23,017 bases of DNA from EX4484-2 sp964592095 (GTDB lineage: Archaea > Altiarchaeota > Altiarchaeia > IMC4 > QMZM01): positions 1 through 23,017 of the forward strand of contig CAZQER010000017.1 in the NCBI GenBank assembly GCA_964592095.1. The letters are read 5' to 3'. Position 1 is the first letter of the stretch, and each line of letters starts with the position of its first letter. Under the pieces are notes generated by a model. That model saw nothing but the letters and a program-made list of their open reading frames with translations. It ran no database searches and was not told the DNA's origin. The position numbers and the translations under genes were made by a program. Below are positions 14,534-22,209 of the stretch, in pieces.

Positions 14534-16543
14534 CTATTTTTTCTTTTTGGTGGGACATTCGGGATTTATACAAAAACTGAAGGGTCTCTTTGCAGTTGTA
14601 AGTGTAAGTACAGCATATCCACAACTATTGCACTTTCCAGACCTTCTTATTCCTCCCCTAGGTATTAATATTTTGAACCTACATTTGGGATAGTTATCAC
14701 AACCTATGAAATAACCTCCATATTTAGACTTTCTGAGTATGAGATTACCCTCGCATTTAAGGCACTTTCCAAGCATATCACTATGAGTTATGGATTTAAG
14801 CGATTTTGCAAGAGATAGTCCTATCTTATCCTCCTTGCTTTTAAAATTTTTGGTTATTCTTAAAATTGTATTTCTACCCTCCTCCAAAACCTTTTCTTTA
14901 TCAATCTCACCTGCTTCAATCCTCTCCATTTCAATTTCAAATTTTCTTGTTAATTTTTCACTAAGTACCTCTGGACAGTATTTTTCAAGAGTATCCACAA
15001 CACTCAAACCTAATGGTGTTACCTCTATGGATTTCCCCTTCAGATATCCCCTCTTAAATAGTATATCAATAATCTGCGATCTTGTAGCCTTTGTACCTAA
15101 ATTCCTCTTCTCCATCTCACGGATTATGGATGATGGGGTGTATCTCTTCGGAGGTTGTGTCTCCTTTTCATGTAGTATTATTTTATCGACCTCTACTTTA
15201 TCCCCTTTCTTAAAATCTGGAATCTCTTCTTCCTTAAATTTTGCATATTTGCCATATATCATCTGCCATCCTAGCTCTATTGTAATAACACCCTTGGATA
15301 CAAAAATTTCATTATTATTATCAAATTCTATTTTAGTGCTTTCTCTTATTGCATCATCACCAAATGTTGCAAGAAATCTTCTACACACAAGATCATAGAT
15401 CTTCTTTTTATTGCCAGTAAGATTCTTGGGGATTTCCCCCGTGGGATGTATTGCAGGATGTGCAGGATCCTTCTTTTTTCCGTTATTTGGAACTAATCTT
15501 TCCTTGGATAATAGCAGTTCAGACTCCTTCTTATAAATTATAGAAAGTTTTTGTATTATCTCTCTGTAATTAATATCCCCTGGCAATTGCTGGGAAGATG
15601 TTCTAGGGTAGCTTATATATGCATTGGTATAAAGTTCTTGTGCAATTTTTAAGGTATCTCCGGGATTAATCCTAAAAATTCTATATGCTTCAGTTTGCAA
15701 TGTTGTCAAATCAAATGGAAATGGAGGTTTTTGTTTCACCTTCCTCCTAATCGTTTTTATTACAATTGCCTCCTTGCCACAGTTATTTCTTGAATTTTCT
15801 GCTCTCTCCTTATCCCAAAATCTTTCTTCTATATGCATGGCAGATATTCTTTTTTTACCCTCGTGAGCCAACATTTCCAACTCCCAATATGGTTCTGGTT
15901 TAAATGCACTGATTTCTCTATCTCTTGTGGCGAGTATCCTTAGTGTTGGACCCTGTACCCTGCCAACACTAAGTGTTGTGTAACCCTTTGCCCTTCTTAT
16001 TGCAAGTGTCAATGCTCTGGAGAGGTTAATGCCCCAATACCAATCGAGGATATGTCTAGTTAAACCAGCATCTACCATACCTTTGTTAATTTTTTCCGGA
16101 TTTCTATAAGAATTTAGAATAGATTTTTTTGTTAGAGTGGAATACTTCATTCTCAGAACATTATTGCTCAATGGGTCACTATTACAGGCATATTTTATTA
16201 TGTTGTATCCTATAACCTCGCCTTCAATATCATAATCGCATGCATTTATGAATGTATTGCATTTCTTTCCCAGAAATTTAAGATTTTCGAGATAATTTTT
16301 CGTGAATGCAGAATCCTTATTAACCTTATAACTTGGAGCCCATTCAACATCAAAAACGGGATATTTCCATAAACCACCATTCTTTTCTCTTAGAGTATAG
16401 ATGTGACCGACAGTTGGGGCAATATATACATCATCAACTCTATAATATATTATGCCATTTCTTCTCTCTTTTTTTGGATTTCCAATGGATTTTGCAATCC
16501 TTTCTGCAACATTTGGTTTCTCGGTTATTATTAATGTTGACAT
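14534..16543 (-). CDS. topA: DNA topoisomerase I (type IA)
   Basis: The enzyme relaxes negative supercoils through a single-strand 5'-phosphotyrosine break. The 669-residue protein starts with the Toprim fold (TEKP with E8; DYDIEGE with D103 and D105) and has the catalytic Tyr312 in AYISYPRTSS. LGTKATRSQIID at 482-493 is the other conserved DNA-gripping segment. Two C-terminal zinc ribbons follow: C594/C597 with C615/C621, and C638/C641 with C658/C663. It has no helicase domain, so it is not reverse gyrase. The 3' end converges on the permease gene with 43 T-rich bases between them. Confidence 0.95.
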   Translation of the reverse strand: MSTLIITEKPNVAERIAKSIGNPKKERRNGIIYYRVDDVYIAPTVGHIYTLREKNGGLWKYPVFDVEWAPSYKVNKDSAFTKNYLENLKFLGKKCNTFINACDYDIEGEVIGYNIIKYACNSDPLSNNVLRMKYSTLTKKSILNSYRNPEKINKGMVDAGLTRHILDWYWGINLSRALTLAIRRAKGYTTLSVGRVQGPTLRILATRDREISAFKPEPYWELEMLAHEGKKRISAMHIEERFWDKERAENSRNNCGKEAIVIKTIRRKVKQKPPFPFDLTTLQTEAYRIFRINPGDTLKIAQELYTNAYISYPRTSSQQLPGDINYREIIQKLSIIYKKESELLLSKERLVPNNGKKKDPAHPAIHPTGEIPKNLTGNKKKIYDLVCRRFLATFGDDAIRESTKIEFDNNNEIFVSKGVITIELGWQMIYGKYAKFKEEEIPDFKKGDKVEVDKIILHEKETQPPKRYTPSSIIREMEKRNLGTKATRSQIIDILFKRGYLKGKSIEVTPLGLSVVDTLEKYCPEVLSEKLTRKFEIEMERIEAGEIDKEKVLEEGRNTILRITKNFKSKEDKIGLSLAKSLKSITHSDMLGKCLKCEGNLILRKSKYGGYFIGCDNYPKCRFKILIPRGGIRRSGKCNSCGYAVLTLTTAKRPFSFCINPECPTKKKK

Positions 16544-16847
16544 CTTGCAATCAATTAGAGAAATATAATCTTTTTTGACTTATTTAATAAATAAAAGATG
16601 GTTGAATTTGGATGAATGATATGTGTATGAAATAAAAAATCACAACTTTTTAAAACTGGACAGAAGCGATTAAGAATATATATGATCTTACCTTGGAGCG
16701 TTTTTCCTTTAAAATTGTGTTTGAATATTTAACTAAATATATTTATAATAATCTAATTAATAATATAAATTATAATATAAATTATAATTATGTAAGATCA
16801 AACAACTCCACACTTTATCACACTTTAATGTGGAGTATGTAACTTAC
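16544..16847. promoter_or_regulatory. Upstream region of topA and of the secreted-protein gene
   Basis: No gene is seen. The part near 16544-16620 should hold the topA promoter. The plus-strand part has a strongly AT-rich TATA zone at about 16740-16790. Next comes a hairpin at 16805-16836 (ACTCCACA, 16-nt loop, TGTGGAGT). An outer pairing TGTAAG (16791-16796) with CTTACA (16843-16848) could enclose it. The loop contains a direct repeat, CACACTTTA then TCACACTTTA. Confidence 0.4.
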
Positions 16848-16901
16848 AATTTCAAAAAACAAAGGGGGTGAAAGCGCAAGGTTATTCCTTGCGTGTTTGT
16901 A
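16848..16901 (+). promoter_or_regulatory. Structured 5' leader, copy A (hairpin between SD and ATG)
   Basis: After TTTCAAAAA the leader reads GGGGGTGAAAG, then a hairpin CGCAAGG (16875-16881), loop TTATT, CCTTGCG (16887-16893), then TGTTTGTA and the ATG. GGTGA (16867-16871) matches the archaeal anti-SD but is 30 nt from the ATG, too far for a linear site. Folding the 19-nt hairpin leaves 11 nt. The same design precedes the prenyl synthase gene. Confidence 0.75.
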
Positions 16902-17924
16902 ATGAAAATAAATATTAAAAAAAGGTATGGAATTCTGATTTTTCTTGTATTGATTATTGCAGTCGTTATTGTTCTATCCTCTCCATCACCACCGCCAAAT
17001 CCAGGACATCCAGCATCGGAGATAGGTTCAGGGACATTTTCCGGTGATGTAAATGATATATGGAGCTTTCCTGGTAAGGTCGGTATTGGCGTAACTTCAC
17101 CAACAAAGAGATTGGATGTAGATGGTTATGTTAAGGGGAGGAGTGGTTTGTGTATTGGAGATGATTGCAGAAGTAGTTGGCCAGGTGGAGGCGGTGGAGA
17201 TATAACGGCAGTTTATGCTGGTAATGGTTTAACGGGTGGTGGAACATCTGGAGATGTTACATTACACGTAGGTGCAGGTACAGGCATTTCAGTTGGTTCT
17301 AATAGTGTAGGGCTTAAATATCCGTCAAAAAGTTGTCCATCTGGTAAGGCAATCAGATCATTTAATTTGGGTTCTTCCTCAGGTCCTGTTTGTGTTGATG
17401 TTGGCGGTGATGGATTGTCAGGAAGTGGAACTACAAATTATATACCAAAGTGGACTGGATCTAAAAGTTTGGGTAATTCTGTAATATATCAAACAGGAAG
17501 TGATATTAAAATAAGTGGAAGATTAGGGACTGCTGGCAGATCTCCATCATGTCCCAATGGCTGGAGCTGTGGGGTTCATACATATGATATTTACGCAGAT
17601 GGTGCTATTCATGCCAACAAGTGGATAGAAACAAATGATAAGATATGCATCCGGGGTGATTGTAGAACAAGTTGGCCGGAAGGAATAAGTGGAATAAATA
17701 TTAGAATAGTTCATGCTTCAAGTTGGAGTGAGTGTAGTGGGGTTTCTAGAGTTGAATGCCCAGCGGGATACAAAGTAGTAGGAGGAGGATTTGACGGTAA
17801 AGAAGGGGGTTGCAGTGGCAAGCTGGATTGGGCGTACTCCTATCCTGATACAGATCATAGTTGGAAGGCTGCTCAAAATGACGCGAGAACAAAAGCATAT
17901 GCTATATGCATCAAAACATATTAA
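16902..17924 (+). CDS. Secreted tail-fibre-like modular surface protein
   Basis: The 340-residue protein begins with a signal peptide or membrane anchor (MKINIKKRYG then hydrophobic 11-26). Next is a Pro-rich stretch and modules of the kind seen in phage tail fibres and surface proteins of many uncultured microbes: VGIGVTSPTKRLDVDGYV (60-77), GDITAVYAGNGLTGGG (99-114) and GTTNYIPKWTGSKSLGNSVI (176-195). A short cassette, LCIGDDCRSSWPGG, recurs as ICIRGDCRTSWPEG (83-96 and 249-261). The C-terminal domain is Cys-rich, with VECPAGYKVVGGGF and AYAICIK. No peptidase S74 chaperone is visible. GTG at 16893 is open but falls in the leader hairpin; the ATG at 16902 is preferred. Adhesion or cell contact is a guess. 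Confidence 0.7.
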   Translation: MKINIKKRYGILIFLVLIIAVVIVLSSPSPPPNPGHPASEIGSGTFSGDVNDIWSFPGKVGIGVTSPTKRLDVDGYVKGRSGLCIGDDCRSSWPGGGGGDITAVYAGNGLTGGGTSGDVTLHVGAGTGISVGSNSVGLKYPSKSCPSGKAIRSFNLGSSSGPVCVDVGGDGLSGSGTTNYIPKWTGSKSLGNSVIYQTGSDIKISGRLGTAGRSPSCPNGWSCGVHTYDIYADGAIHANKWIETNDKICIRGDCRTSWPEGISGINIRIVHASSWSECSGVSRVECPAGYKVVGGGFDGKEGGCSGKLDWAYSYPDTDHSWKAAQNDARTKAYAICIKTY

Positions 17925-17937
17925 AGGTATGAAGTGA

Positions 17938-18141
17938 TGTAATCTCAAATATTGTAGAACAAGTTGGCCGGGAAAAGGTGGATGTGCTTGGTATGGACCA
18001 GTAGGAGAATGCAATACGGTATGGGGAGGATGGGATGAGGATATATGTCCTTCTGGAAAAGTAATGAGAGGATTAAAAATGTGGACGGACTCAAGCCATG
18101 ACAATGAAGGATATTGTTTTTATATTTACTGTTGTGACTAA
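17938..18141 (+). pseudogene. Orphan C-terminal fragment related to the secreted protein
   Basis: This frame is open from a stop at 17935 to the TAA at 18139-18141 with no start codon near its beginning. It encodes NLKYCRTSWPGKGG followed by a Cys-rich domain with ICPSGKVMRGLKM and GYCFYIYCCD. It therefore repeats the CRTSWP junction of the upstream gene and follows with a different but similar C-terminal domain (compare VECPAGYKVVGGGF and AYAICIK). A 21-nt stretch (17951-17971) is identical to 17659-17679 in the intact gene. It is a broken paralogue or a silent alternative 3' end. Confidence 0.7.
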
Positions 18142-18156
18142 AAAAGGAAATAGATA

Positions 18157-18211
18157 TGATAGCCAACTGGTGTAACAAATACTGTTTATGCATATTGCAT
18201 TAAGTTAACAT
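18157..18211 (+). pseudogene. Second C-terminal remnant; left copy of 55-mer at the gap
   Basis: After TGA and TAG stops, the frame reads PTGVTNTVYAYCIKLT, up to a stop completed only in the right copy (18366-18368). It matches the end of the intact protein (TKAYAICIKTY), so this is the very end of a further relative. The stretch is identical to 18312-18366. Confidence 0.55.
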
Positions 18212-18311
18212 NNNNNNNNNNNNNNNNNNNNNNNNNNNNNNNNNNNNNNNNNNNNNNNNNNNNNNNNNNNNNNNNNNNNNNNNNNNNNNNNNNNNNNNNN
18301 NNNNNNNNNNN
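18212..18311. other. Assembly gap of 100 N
   Basis: Exactly 100 N, a scaffolder default, so its length carries no information. It is flanked on both sides by the same 55-bp sequence. Confidence 0.98.
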
Positions 18312-18366
18312 TGATAGCCAACTGGTGTAACAAATACTGTTTATGCATATTGCATTAAGTTAACAT
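18312..18366 (+). repeat. Right copy of the 55-mer flanking the gap
   Basis: This is base-for-base equal to 18157-18211. A 55-nt exact end overlap equals a common de Bruijn assembler k-mer length, so the two contig ends may be one locus split at a branch point. Confidence 0.9.
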
Positions 18367-18406
18367 AGATGTATCTCAATTGTACATATACAAACATTTT
18401 GGTTTA

Positions 18407-18414
18407 TTTATATA
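18407..18414 (+). promoter_or_regulatory. TATA box of the trpB2 transcript
   Basis: TTTATATA lies about 55 nt before the ATG at 18465. This would start transcription near 18437 and leave a short leader with the SD GGTGA at 18456-18460, four bases from the ATG. Confidence 0.45.
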
Positions 18415-18464
18415 CATTCCAAATAATCTATCTGTATTCTATTCAATAATAAATGGGTGATAAA

Positions 18465-19823
18465 ATGAATGAGAAGATATTGTTGGATGAGGAGGAGATA
18501 CCAAAAAAATGGTATAATATACAGGCTGATTTAAAGACGCCATTAGACCCTCCATTAAATCCAGCAACATTAAAGCCATGTACACCAGATGACCTTAAAG
18601 CGATATTTCCAATGGAATTGATAAAGCAGGAGGTAAGTCAGGAGAGATATATCAAAATTCCAGATGAGATTTTAGATGTATACAGAATATGGAGACCTGC
18701 TCCCCTCTATAGAGCTGTAAAATTAGAAAAGAAATTAAAAACACCGGCGAAAATATATTATAAATGGGAGGGCGTCTCACCACCGGGTAGTCATAAACCA
18801 AATACTGCAGTTGCACAAGCCTATTATAATATGAAGGAGGGAATAGAGAGAATAACCACAGAAACAGGGGCCGGTCAGTGGGGCTCAGCCCTGGCATTTG
18901 GAACATGTCTATTTGATTTGGAATGTACAATATATATGGTAAAGATAAGTTATGAACAGAAGCCTTATAGAAGAATTCTAATGAAGATCTGGGGTGCTGA
19001 ATGTATACCCTCACCATCAAATGTAACCCAAACAGGTAGAAAAATACTTGAAAATGACCCTGATTCGCCAGGGAGTCTTGGAATAGCAATATCAGAAGCG
19101 GTGGAGGATGCAGCAACACATGACAATACAAATTACTCTCTCGGTAGTGTATTAAATCATGTGATATTACATCAAACGATAGTTGGTTTAGAGGCAAAGA
19201 AACAATTTGAACTGATTGATGAGTATCCAGATGTACTCTATGGATGTGTTGGTGGAGGAAGTAATTTCTGTGGTGCAGTGTTTCCGTTTGTAGGAGATAA
19301 GATAACTGGAAAGAAGCCAGAGATAGAGGTTGTTGCTTGTGAACCAATGGCATGTCCAACCCTAACAAAGGGTCTATATGCATATGATTTTGGCGATACT
19401 GCAGAAATGACACCATTACTTAAGATGTATACCTTGGGTCATGACTTTGTACCTCCACCGATTCATGCTGGAGGACTTAGATATCATGGAGATGCACCAT
19501 TACTATGTAAACTTGTGAAGGAGGGTGTGATAAAGGCAAATGCATATCACCAGAATGAGGTATTTAAGGCCGCATCATTATTTGCTGAAACAGAGGGGTT
19601 TGTGGTTGCTCCAGAAACAGCACACTGTGTAAAAGCAGCAATAGATGAAGCATTACGCTGTAAAGAGACTAATGAGGAAAAGGTGATATTCTTCAATAAT
19701 TCCGGGCATGGACACTTTGATTTAGCAGCATATGATGCATATCATCAAGGAAAACTTATTGACTATGAGTATCCAGTAGATTTGGTAAAACAGGCATTGA
19801 AAAATCTACCAAAGATTGAATAG
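18465..19823 (+). CDS. trpB2: Tryptophan synthase beta chain, TrpB2 type
   Basis: The 452-residue PLP enzyme joins indole and serine to make tryptophan. EGVSPPGSHKPNTA (102-115) holds the PLP lysine K111, and GCVGGGSNFCG at about 260-270 is the phosphate-binding loop. The extended N-terminus with WYNIQADLKTPLDPPLNP is typical of TrpB2 (COG1350), not of TrpB1. TrpB2 works without a TrpA partner or salvages indole, and no trpA or other trp gene is near. The frame extends four codons upstream to an ATG, but the SD GGTGA lies inside that extension, so the ATG at 18465 is chosen. Confidence 0.94.
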   Translation: MNEKILLDEEEIPKKWYNIQADLKTPLDPPLNPATLKPCTPDDLKAIFPMELIKQEVSQERYIKIPDEILDVYRIWRPAPLYRAVKLEKKLKTPAKIYYKWEGVSPPGSHKPNTAVAQAYYNMKEGIERITTETGAGQWGSALAFGTCLFDLECTIYMVKISYEQKPYRRILMKIWGAECIPSPSNVTQTGRKILENDPDSPGSLGIAISEAVEDAATHDNTNYSLGSVLNHVILHQTIVGLEAKKQFELIDEYPDVLYGCVGGGSNFCGAVFPFVGDKITGKKPEIEVVACEPMACPTLTKGLYAYDFGDTAEMTPLLKMYTLGHDFVPPPIHAGGLRYHGDAPLLCKLVKEGVIKANAYHQNEVFKAASLFAETEGFVVAPETAHCVKAAIDEALRCKETNEEKVIFFNNSGHGHFDLAAYDAYHQGKLIDYEYPVDLVKQALKNLPKIE

Positions 19824-19827
19824 GGAG

Positions 19828-20541
19828 ATGAAAATTCTTTTCTTGGGGACTGGTGAGGCATTTAGTGAGAGAGCAAACACAAGTATTTTAATAGATGAGA
19901 AGGTACTTTTAGATTGTGGTTTAACCACACTACAACAATTGATGAGAATAAAATTTAAACTGAAAAGAATAGAAGTTATTTTTATCTCACATCTCCATGC
20001 AGACCACTATTTTTCTTTACCTTCTTTTTTAGTGACATGTTACGAAGAATCGAGAAAAAATACCCTGAATATTATTGGTCCCATAGAGATTGAAGAATAT
20101 ATAAGAAATCTTCTTTATTTAGCATATAGAAAGAATTTTGATGATTTGAATTTTAAAATCAATATTAAAAATGTGAGAAATAGTTATAGATTTGAGGATT
20201 ATAGATTCTCATTCGCTCCTATGGAGCATTCAGTTCCTTGTCTTGCAGTTTCTATAAAAAGGGACGGGAGAGTAACATACACTGGAGATGGAATTCCTAC
20301 AAAAGAGGTTATAAAAATTGCAAAGAATTCCGATTTACTGATCGCCGAGGCATATAAAGAAAATATAGAGGGTCATTCATCAATAATGAAATCTGTAAAA
20401 TTTGCAAAGGAATCAAATTCAAAAAGATTGGCTTTGGTTCATATAAGCAGGAAAGAAATTATTGATAAGGGTATAAAGGAGGCAAAAAATATTTTTCCGA
20501 ACATCTTTATTCCAAACGATTTGGATTTTATAGAAATATAA
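19828..20541 (+). CDS. RNase Z/ElaC-like metallo-beta-lactamase-fold hydrolase
   Basis: The 237-residue protein shows SHLHADHYFSLPS (H55, H57, D59, H60), MEHSVPCLAVSI and YTGDG, typical of the COG1234 group. It is shorter than tRNase Z of archaea (about 300) and lacks an obvious exosite arm, so tRNA 3'-end processing is uncertain. It starts 4 nt after trpB2. GGGAG sits directly against the ATG, too close for a good SD, and an in-frame TTG at 19816 would overlap trpB2. The ATG is chosen because the family starts with MKILFLGTG. Confidence 0.82.
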   Translation: MKILFLGTGEAFSERANTSILIDEKVLLDCGLTTLQQLMRIKFKLKRIEVIFISHLHADHYFSLPSFLVTCYEESRKNTLNIIGPIEIEEYIRNLLYLAYRKNFDDLNFKINIKNVRNSYRFEDYRFSFAPMEHSVPCLAVSIKRDGRVTYTGDGIPTKEVIKIAKNSDLLIAEAYKENIEGHSSIMKSVKFAKESNSKRLALVHISRKEIIDKGIKEAKNIFPNIFIPNDLDFIEI

Positions 20542-20549
20542 AAATATAA

Positions 20550-20629
20550 ATTTCAAAAACAAAAGGGGTGAAAAGCAAGGTAGGGATTCGTCTGCAACTT
20601 GAAAGGTTGCAGTATCCTTGCGTGTTATA
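20550..20629 (+). promoter_or_regulatory. Structured 5' leader, copy B (hairpin between SD and ATG)
   Basis: Like the leader at 16848, it reads TTTCAAAAAC, then AAAAGGGGTGAAAA, a stem GCAAGG (20575-20580) with CCTTGC (20616-20621), then GTGTTATA and the ATG. Inside the stem is a second hairpin, CTGCAAC (20592-20598) with GTTGCAG (20606-20612). GGTGA (20567-20571) is 58 nt from the ATG, or 11 nt if the 47-nt hairpin is folded out. An upstream AATATAAA (20543-20549) could be its TATA box. Confidence 0.75.
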
Positions 20630-21691
20630 ATGAAAGACTTCAACAAAACATTGGACAAATATGGAACAAAAATAGAGAATGAAATAAATAAATTTTTTAA
20701 GAAAAAGATTAGTGAATCTACCAAGTATAATGAATTCATAGTTAAGGTTTATAATGAATTAAAGAAATATGTTCTAAGAAAGGGTAAAAGATTGGCATCA
20801 TGTAGCACCTTATTGGTTTATAAGGGGTATAAGGGAAAGATAGATAAAAAAATTTTAGATGTATGTGTAGGTATAGAATTATACAGACATTCTATTTTGA
20901 TCCACGATGATTTGATTGATATGGATGACCTTAGGAGAGGAGGTTTAGCATTTCATAAAATCTTTGAAGATGTATCTGATAGATTCGGTAATGGAACTGC
21001 AGTATTTTCAGGAAATATTCTCTATTCTTTATCATTGGAGTTAATATTAAATTCAGAATTTGATATAAATCTGAAAAACGGGGTGATTTCATTGATAAAT
21101 TCTGATTATTGCAATGTTAATGAAAGTCAAATCTTAGACCTTTTATTTGAATTTAAAGAACCTGATGTTGACGAATGGTATCAGATGGCATCAAAGAGAG
21201 CAGCATCACTCTTTAGAGCAACCATGTTAAGTGGGGCAATTCTTGCAGAGGTTTCTGAGGATGAGATCGAACTTTTAAAGGAAATAGCAACAAATATTGG
21301 CTATTCATTTGACATTCAGGATGATATAATAGGGACATTTTCAACAGATGAGGAGTATGGAAGACCAACAATTGGAGATATTGTGCTGGGAAAGAAACCA
21401 TTGCATATAATATATGCACTAAAAAATGCCCCAGACATGAAATCCAGAATATTGAAAGAAATACTGAAAAATAAGAACCCTGCAGAAGATGATATAGAAA
21501 TTGCAAAAATGATTATAAGAAAATATGGCTTAGAAAATGCAAGAGATAAATCAAAAAAGCATGCAGAAAATGCAATTAAACTAATACATAAAACGAGAAT
21601 GAATAATGAAACGAAGGATTTCTTTATCAATTTTATTAACTATATTACAGAAAGTCTTGATTGGTATAAATCAAACAATCCCACAATTTGA
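20630..21691 (+). CDS. Polyprenyl (geranylgeranyl-type) diphosphate synthase
   Basis: This trans-prenyltransferase condenses isopentenyl diphosphate with allylic diphosphates to give the C20 or longer chain for archaeal ether lipids. The 353-residue protein has GKR (52-54), the first Asp-rich motif HDDLIDMDDLRRG (92-104) and the second, QDDIIG (230-235), where Gly replaces the usual last Asp. KKPLHIIYAL is the conserved Lys region. Chain length cannot be read with certainty. The frame is open to a TTG at 20618, but that lies within the leader stem, so the ATG at 20630 is preferred. It follows the hydrolase gene by 88 nt with its own structured leader. Confidence 0.9.
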   Translation: MKDFNKTLDKYGTKIENEINKFFKKKISESTKYNEFIVKVYNELKKYVLRKGKRLASCSTLLVYKGYKGKIDKKILDVCVGIELYRHSILIHDDLIDMDDLRRGGLAFHKIFEDVSDRFGNGTAVFSGNILYSLSLELILNSEFDINLKNGVISLINSDYCNVNESQILDLLFEFKEPDVDEWYQMASKRAASLFRATMLSGAILAEVSEDEIELLKEIATNIGYSFDIQDDIIGTFSTDEEYGRPTIGDIVLGKKPLHIIYALKNAPDMKSRILKEILKNKNPAEDDIEIAKMIIRKYGLENARDKSKKHAENAIKLIHKTRMNNETKDFFINFINYITESLDWYKSNNPTI

Positions 21692-21727
21692 ATGAGAATG
21701 TGGAATTGGAATGTCAGGCAATTTACT

Positions 21728-22070
21728 TTATGATGCATTCTTGGATCTATTTTTCATAATGCCTAAAACAAAATCCCTGCTACCAATAACTTCCTTGGTG
21801 GGATTGATTTCTATTGCTTTATTGAATGCCTCTATTGATTCATTAAATCGATCCATCTGAAGCAAAATAACGTCTTTATTACGCCACGCCTCCCAATATA
21901 TTATATTTCATTATTCTATATTCTCAGATATTATCAAACTCAAATAACCTTTTGAAATATCGGTAACTATCTTGTCTAATAAAACATCTTTATCCAAAAA
22001 ACCAGATAGGAGTCCTGAAACTATATGTGGAAAATAAAAGTAATATTAATGCAATTCTATAAAACTTCAT
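21728..22070 (-). pseudogene. Decayed gene for a secreted TPR protein
   Basis: On the minus strand an ATG at 22070 begins MKFYRIALILLLFSTYSF, a signal peptide, but the frame stops soon after. In a shifted frame follows SGLLSGFLDKDVLLDKIVTD, ending in stops near 21903. A third piece in the 21728-21903 interval encodes WEAWRNKDVILLQMDRFNES and then IEAFNKAIEINP, the C-terminal part of a TPR repeat, up to a TAA at 21728-21730. The order (signal, body, TPR, stop) on one strand with frame breaks and a probable internal deletion indicates a dead gene. Confidence 0.7.
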
Positions 22071-22209
22071 TTTTCAATTGAAAACTCTAATTTTTTATTG
22101 TTATATTATATGTGTGAGGTTATATAGATATTGGAGGATTTTTGGGATTCTTATTGAAGACAGCAATAATAAGAGTAGACTTGGATTACCAATAAAGCAT
22201 TTTATAAAT
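22071..22209. other. AT-rich spacer, nothing assignable
   Basis: Between the dead TPR gene and the isomerase stop. It may hold the old promoter of the dead gene. A 63-codon plus-strand frame crossing it overlaps the isomerase and has no SD or family resemblance. Confidence 0.3.

Noticed and set aside
14790..15398. 202-codon plus-strand frame inside topA
   Set aside because: It is antisense to conserved topoisomerase sequence; Ser/Leu/Phe-rich shadow product.
14534..16543. Reverse gyrase
   Set aside because: Only the type IA topoisomerase part with zinc ribbons is present; no helicase domain, so a hyperthermophile cannot be argued from it.
18380..18393. TTGTA-CATA-TACAA hairpin before trpB2
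   Set aside because: A 5-bp AT-rich stem is expected by chance here and has no partner elsewhere in the window.
18652..19416. 254-codon minus-strand frame inside trpB2
   Set aside because: It is antisense to a highly conserved enzyme, lacks SD and family motifs, and its composition is a reflection of trpB2 codons.
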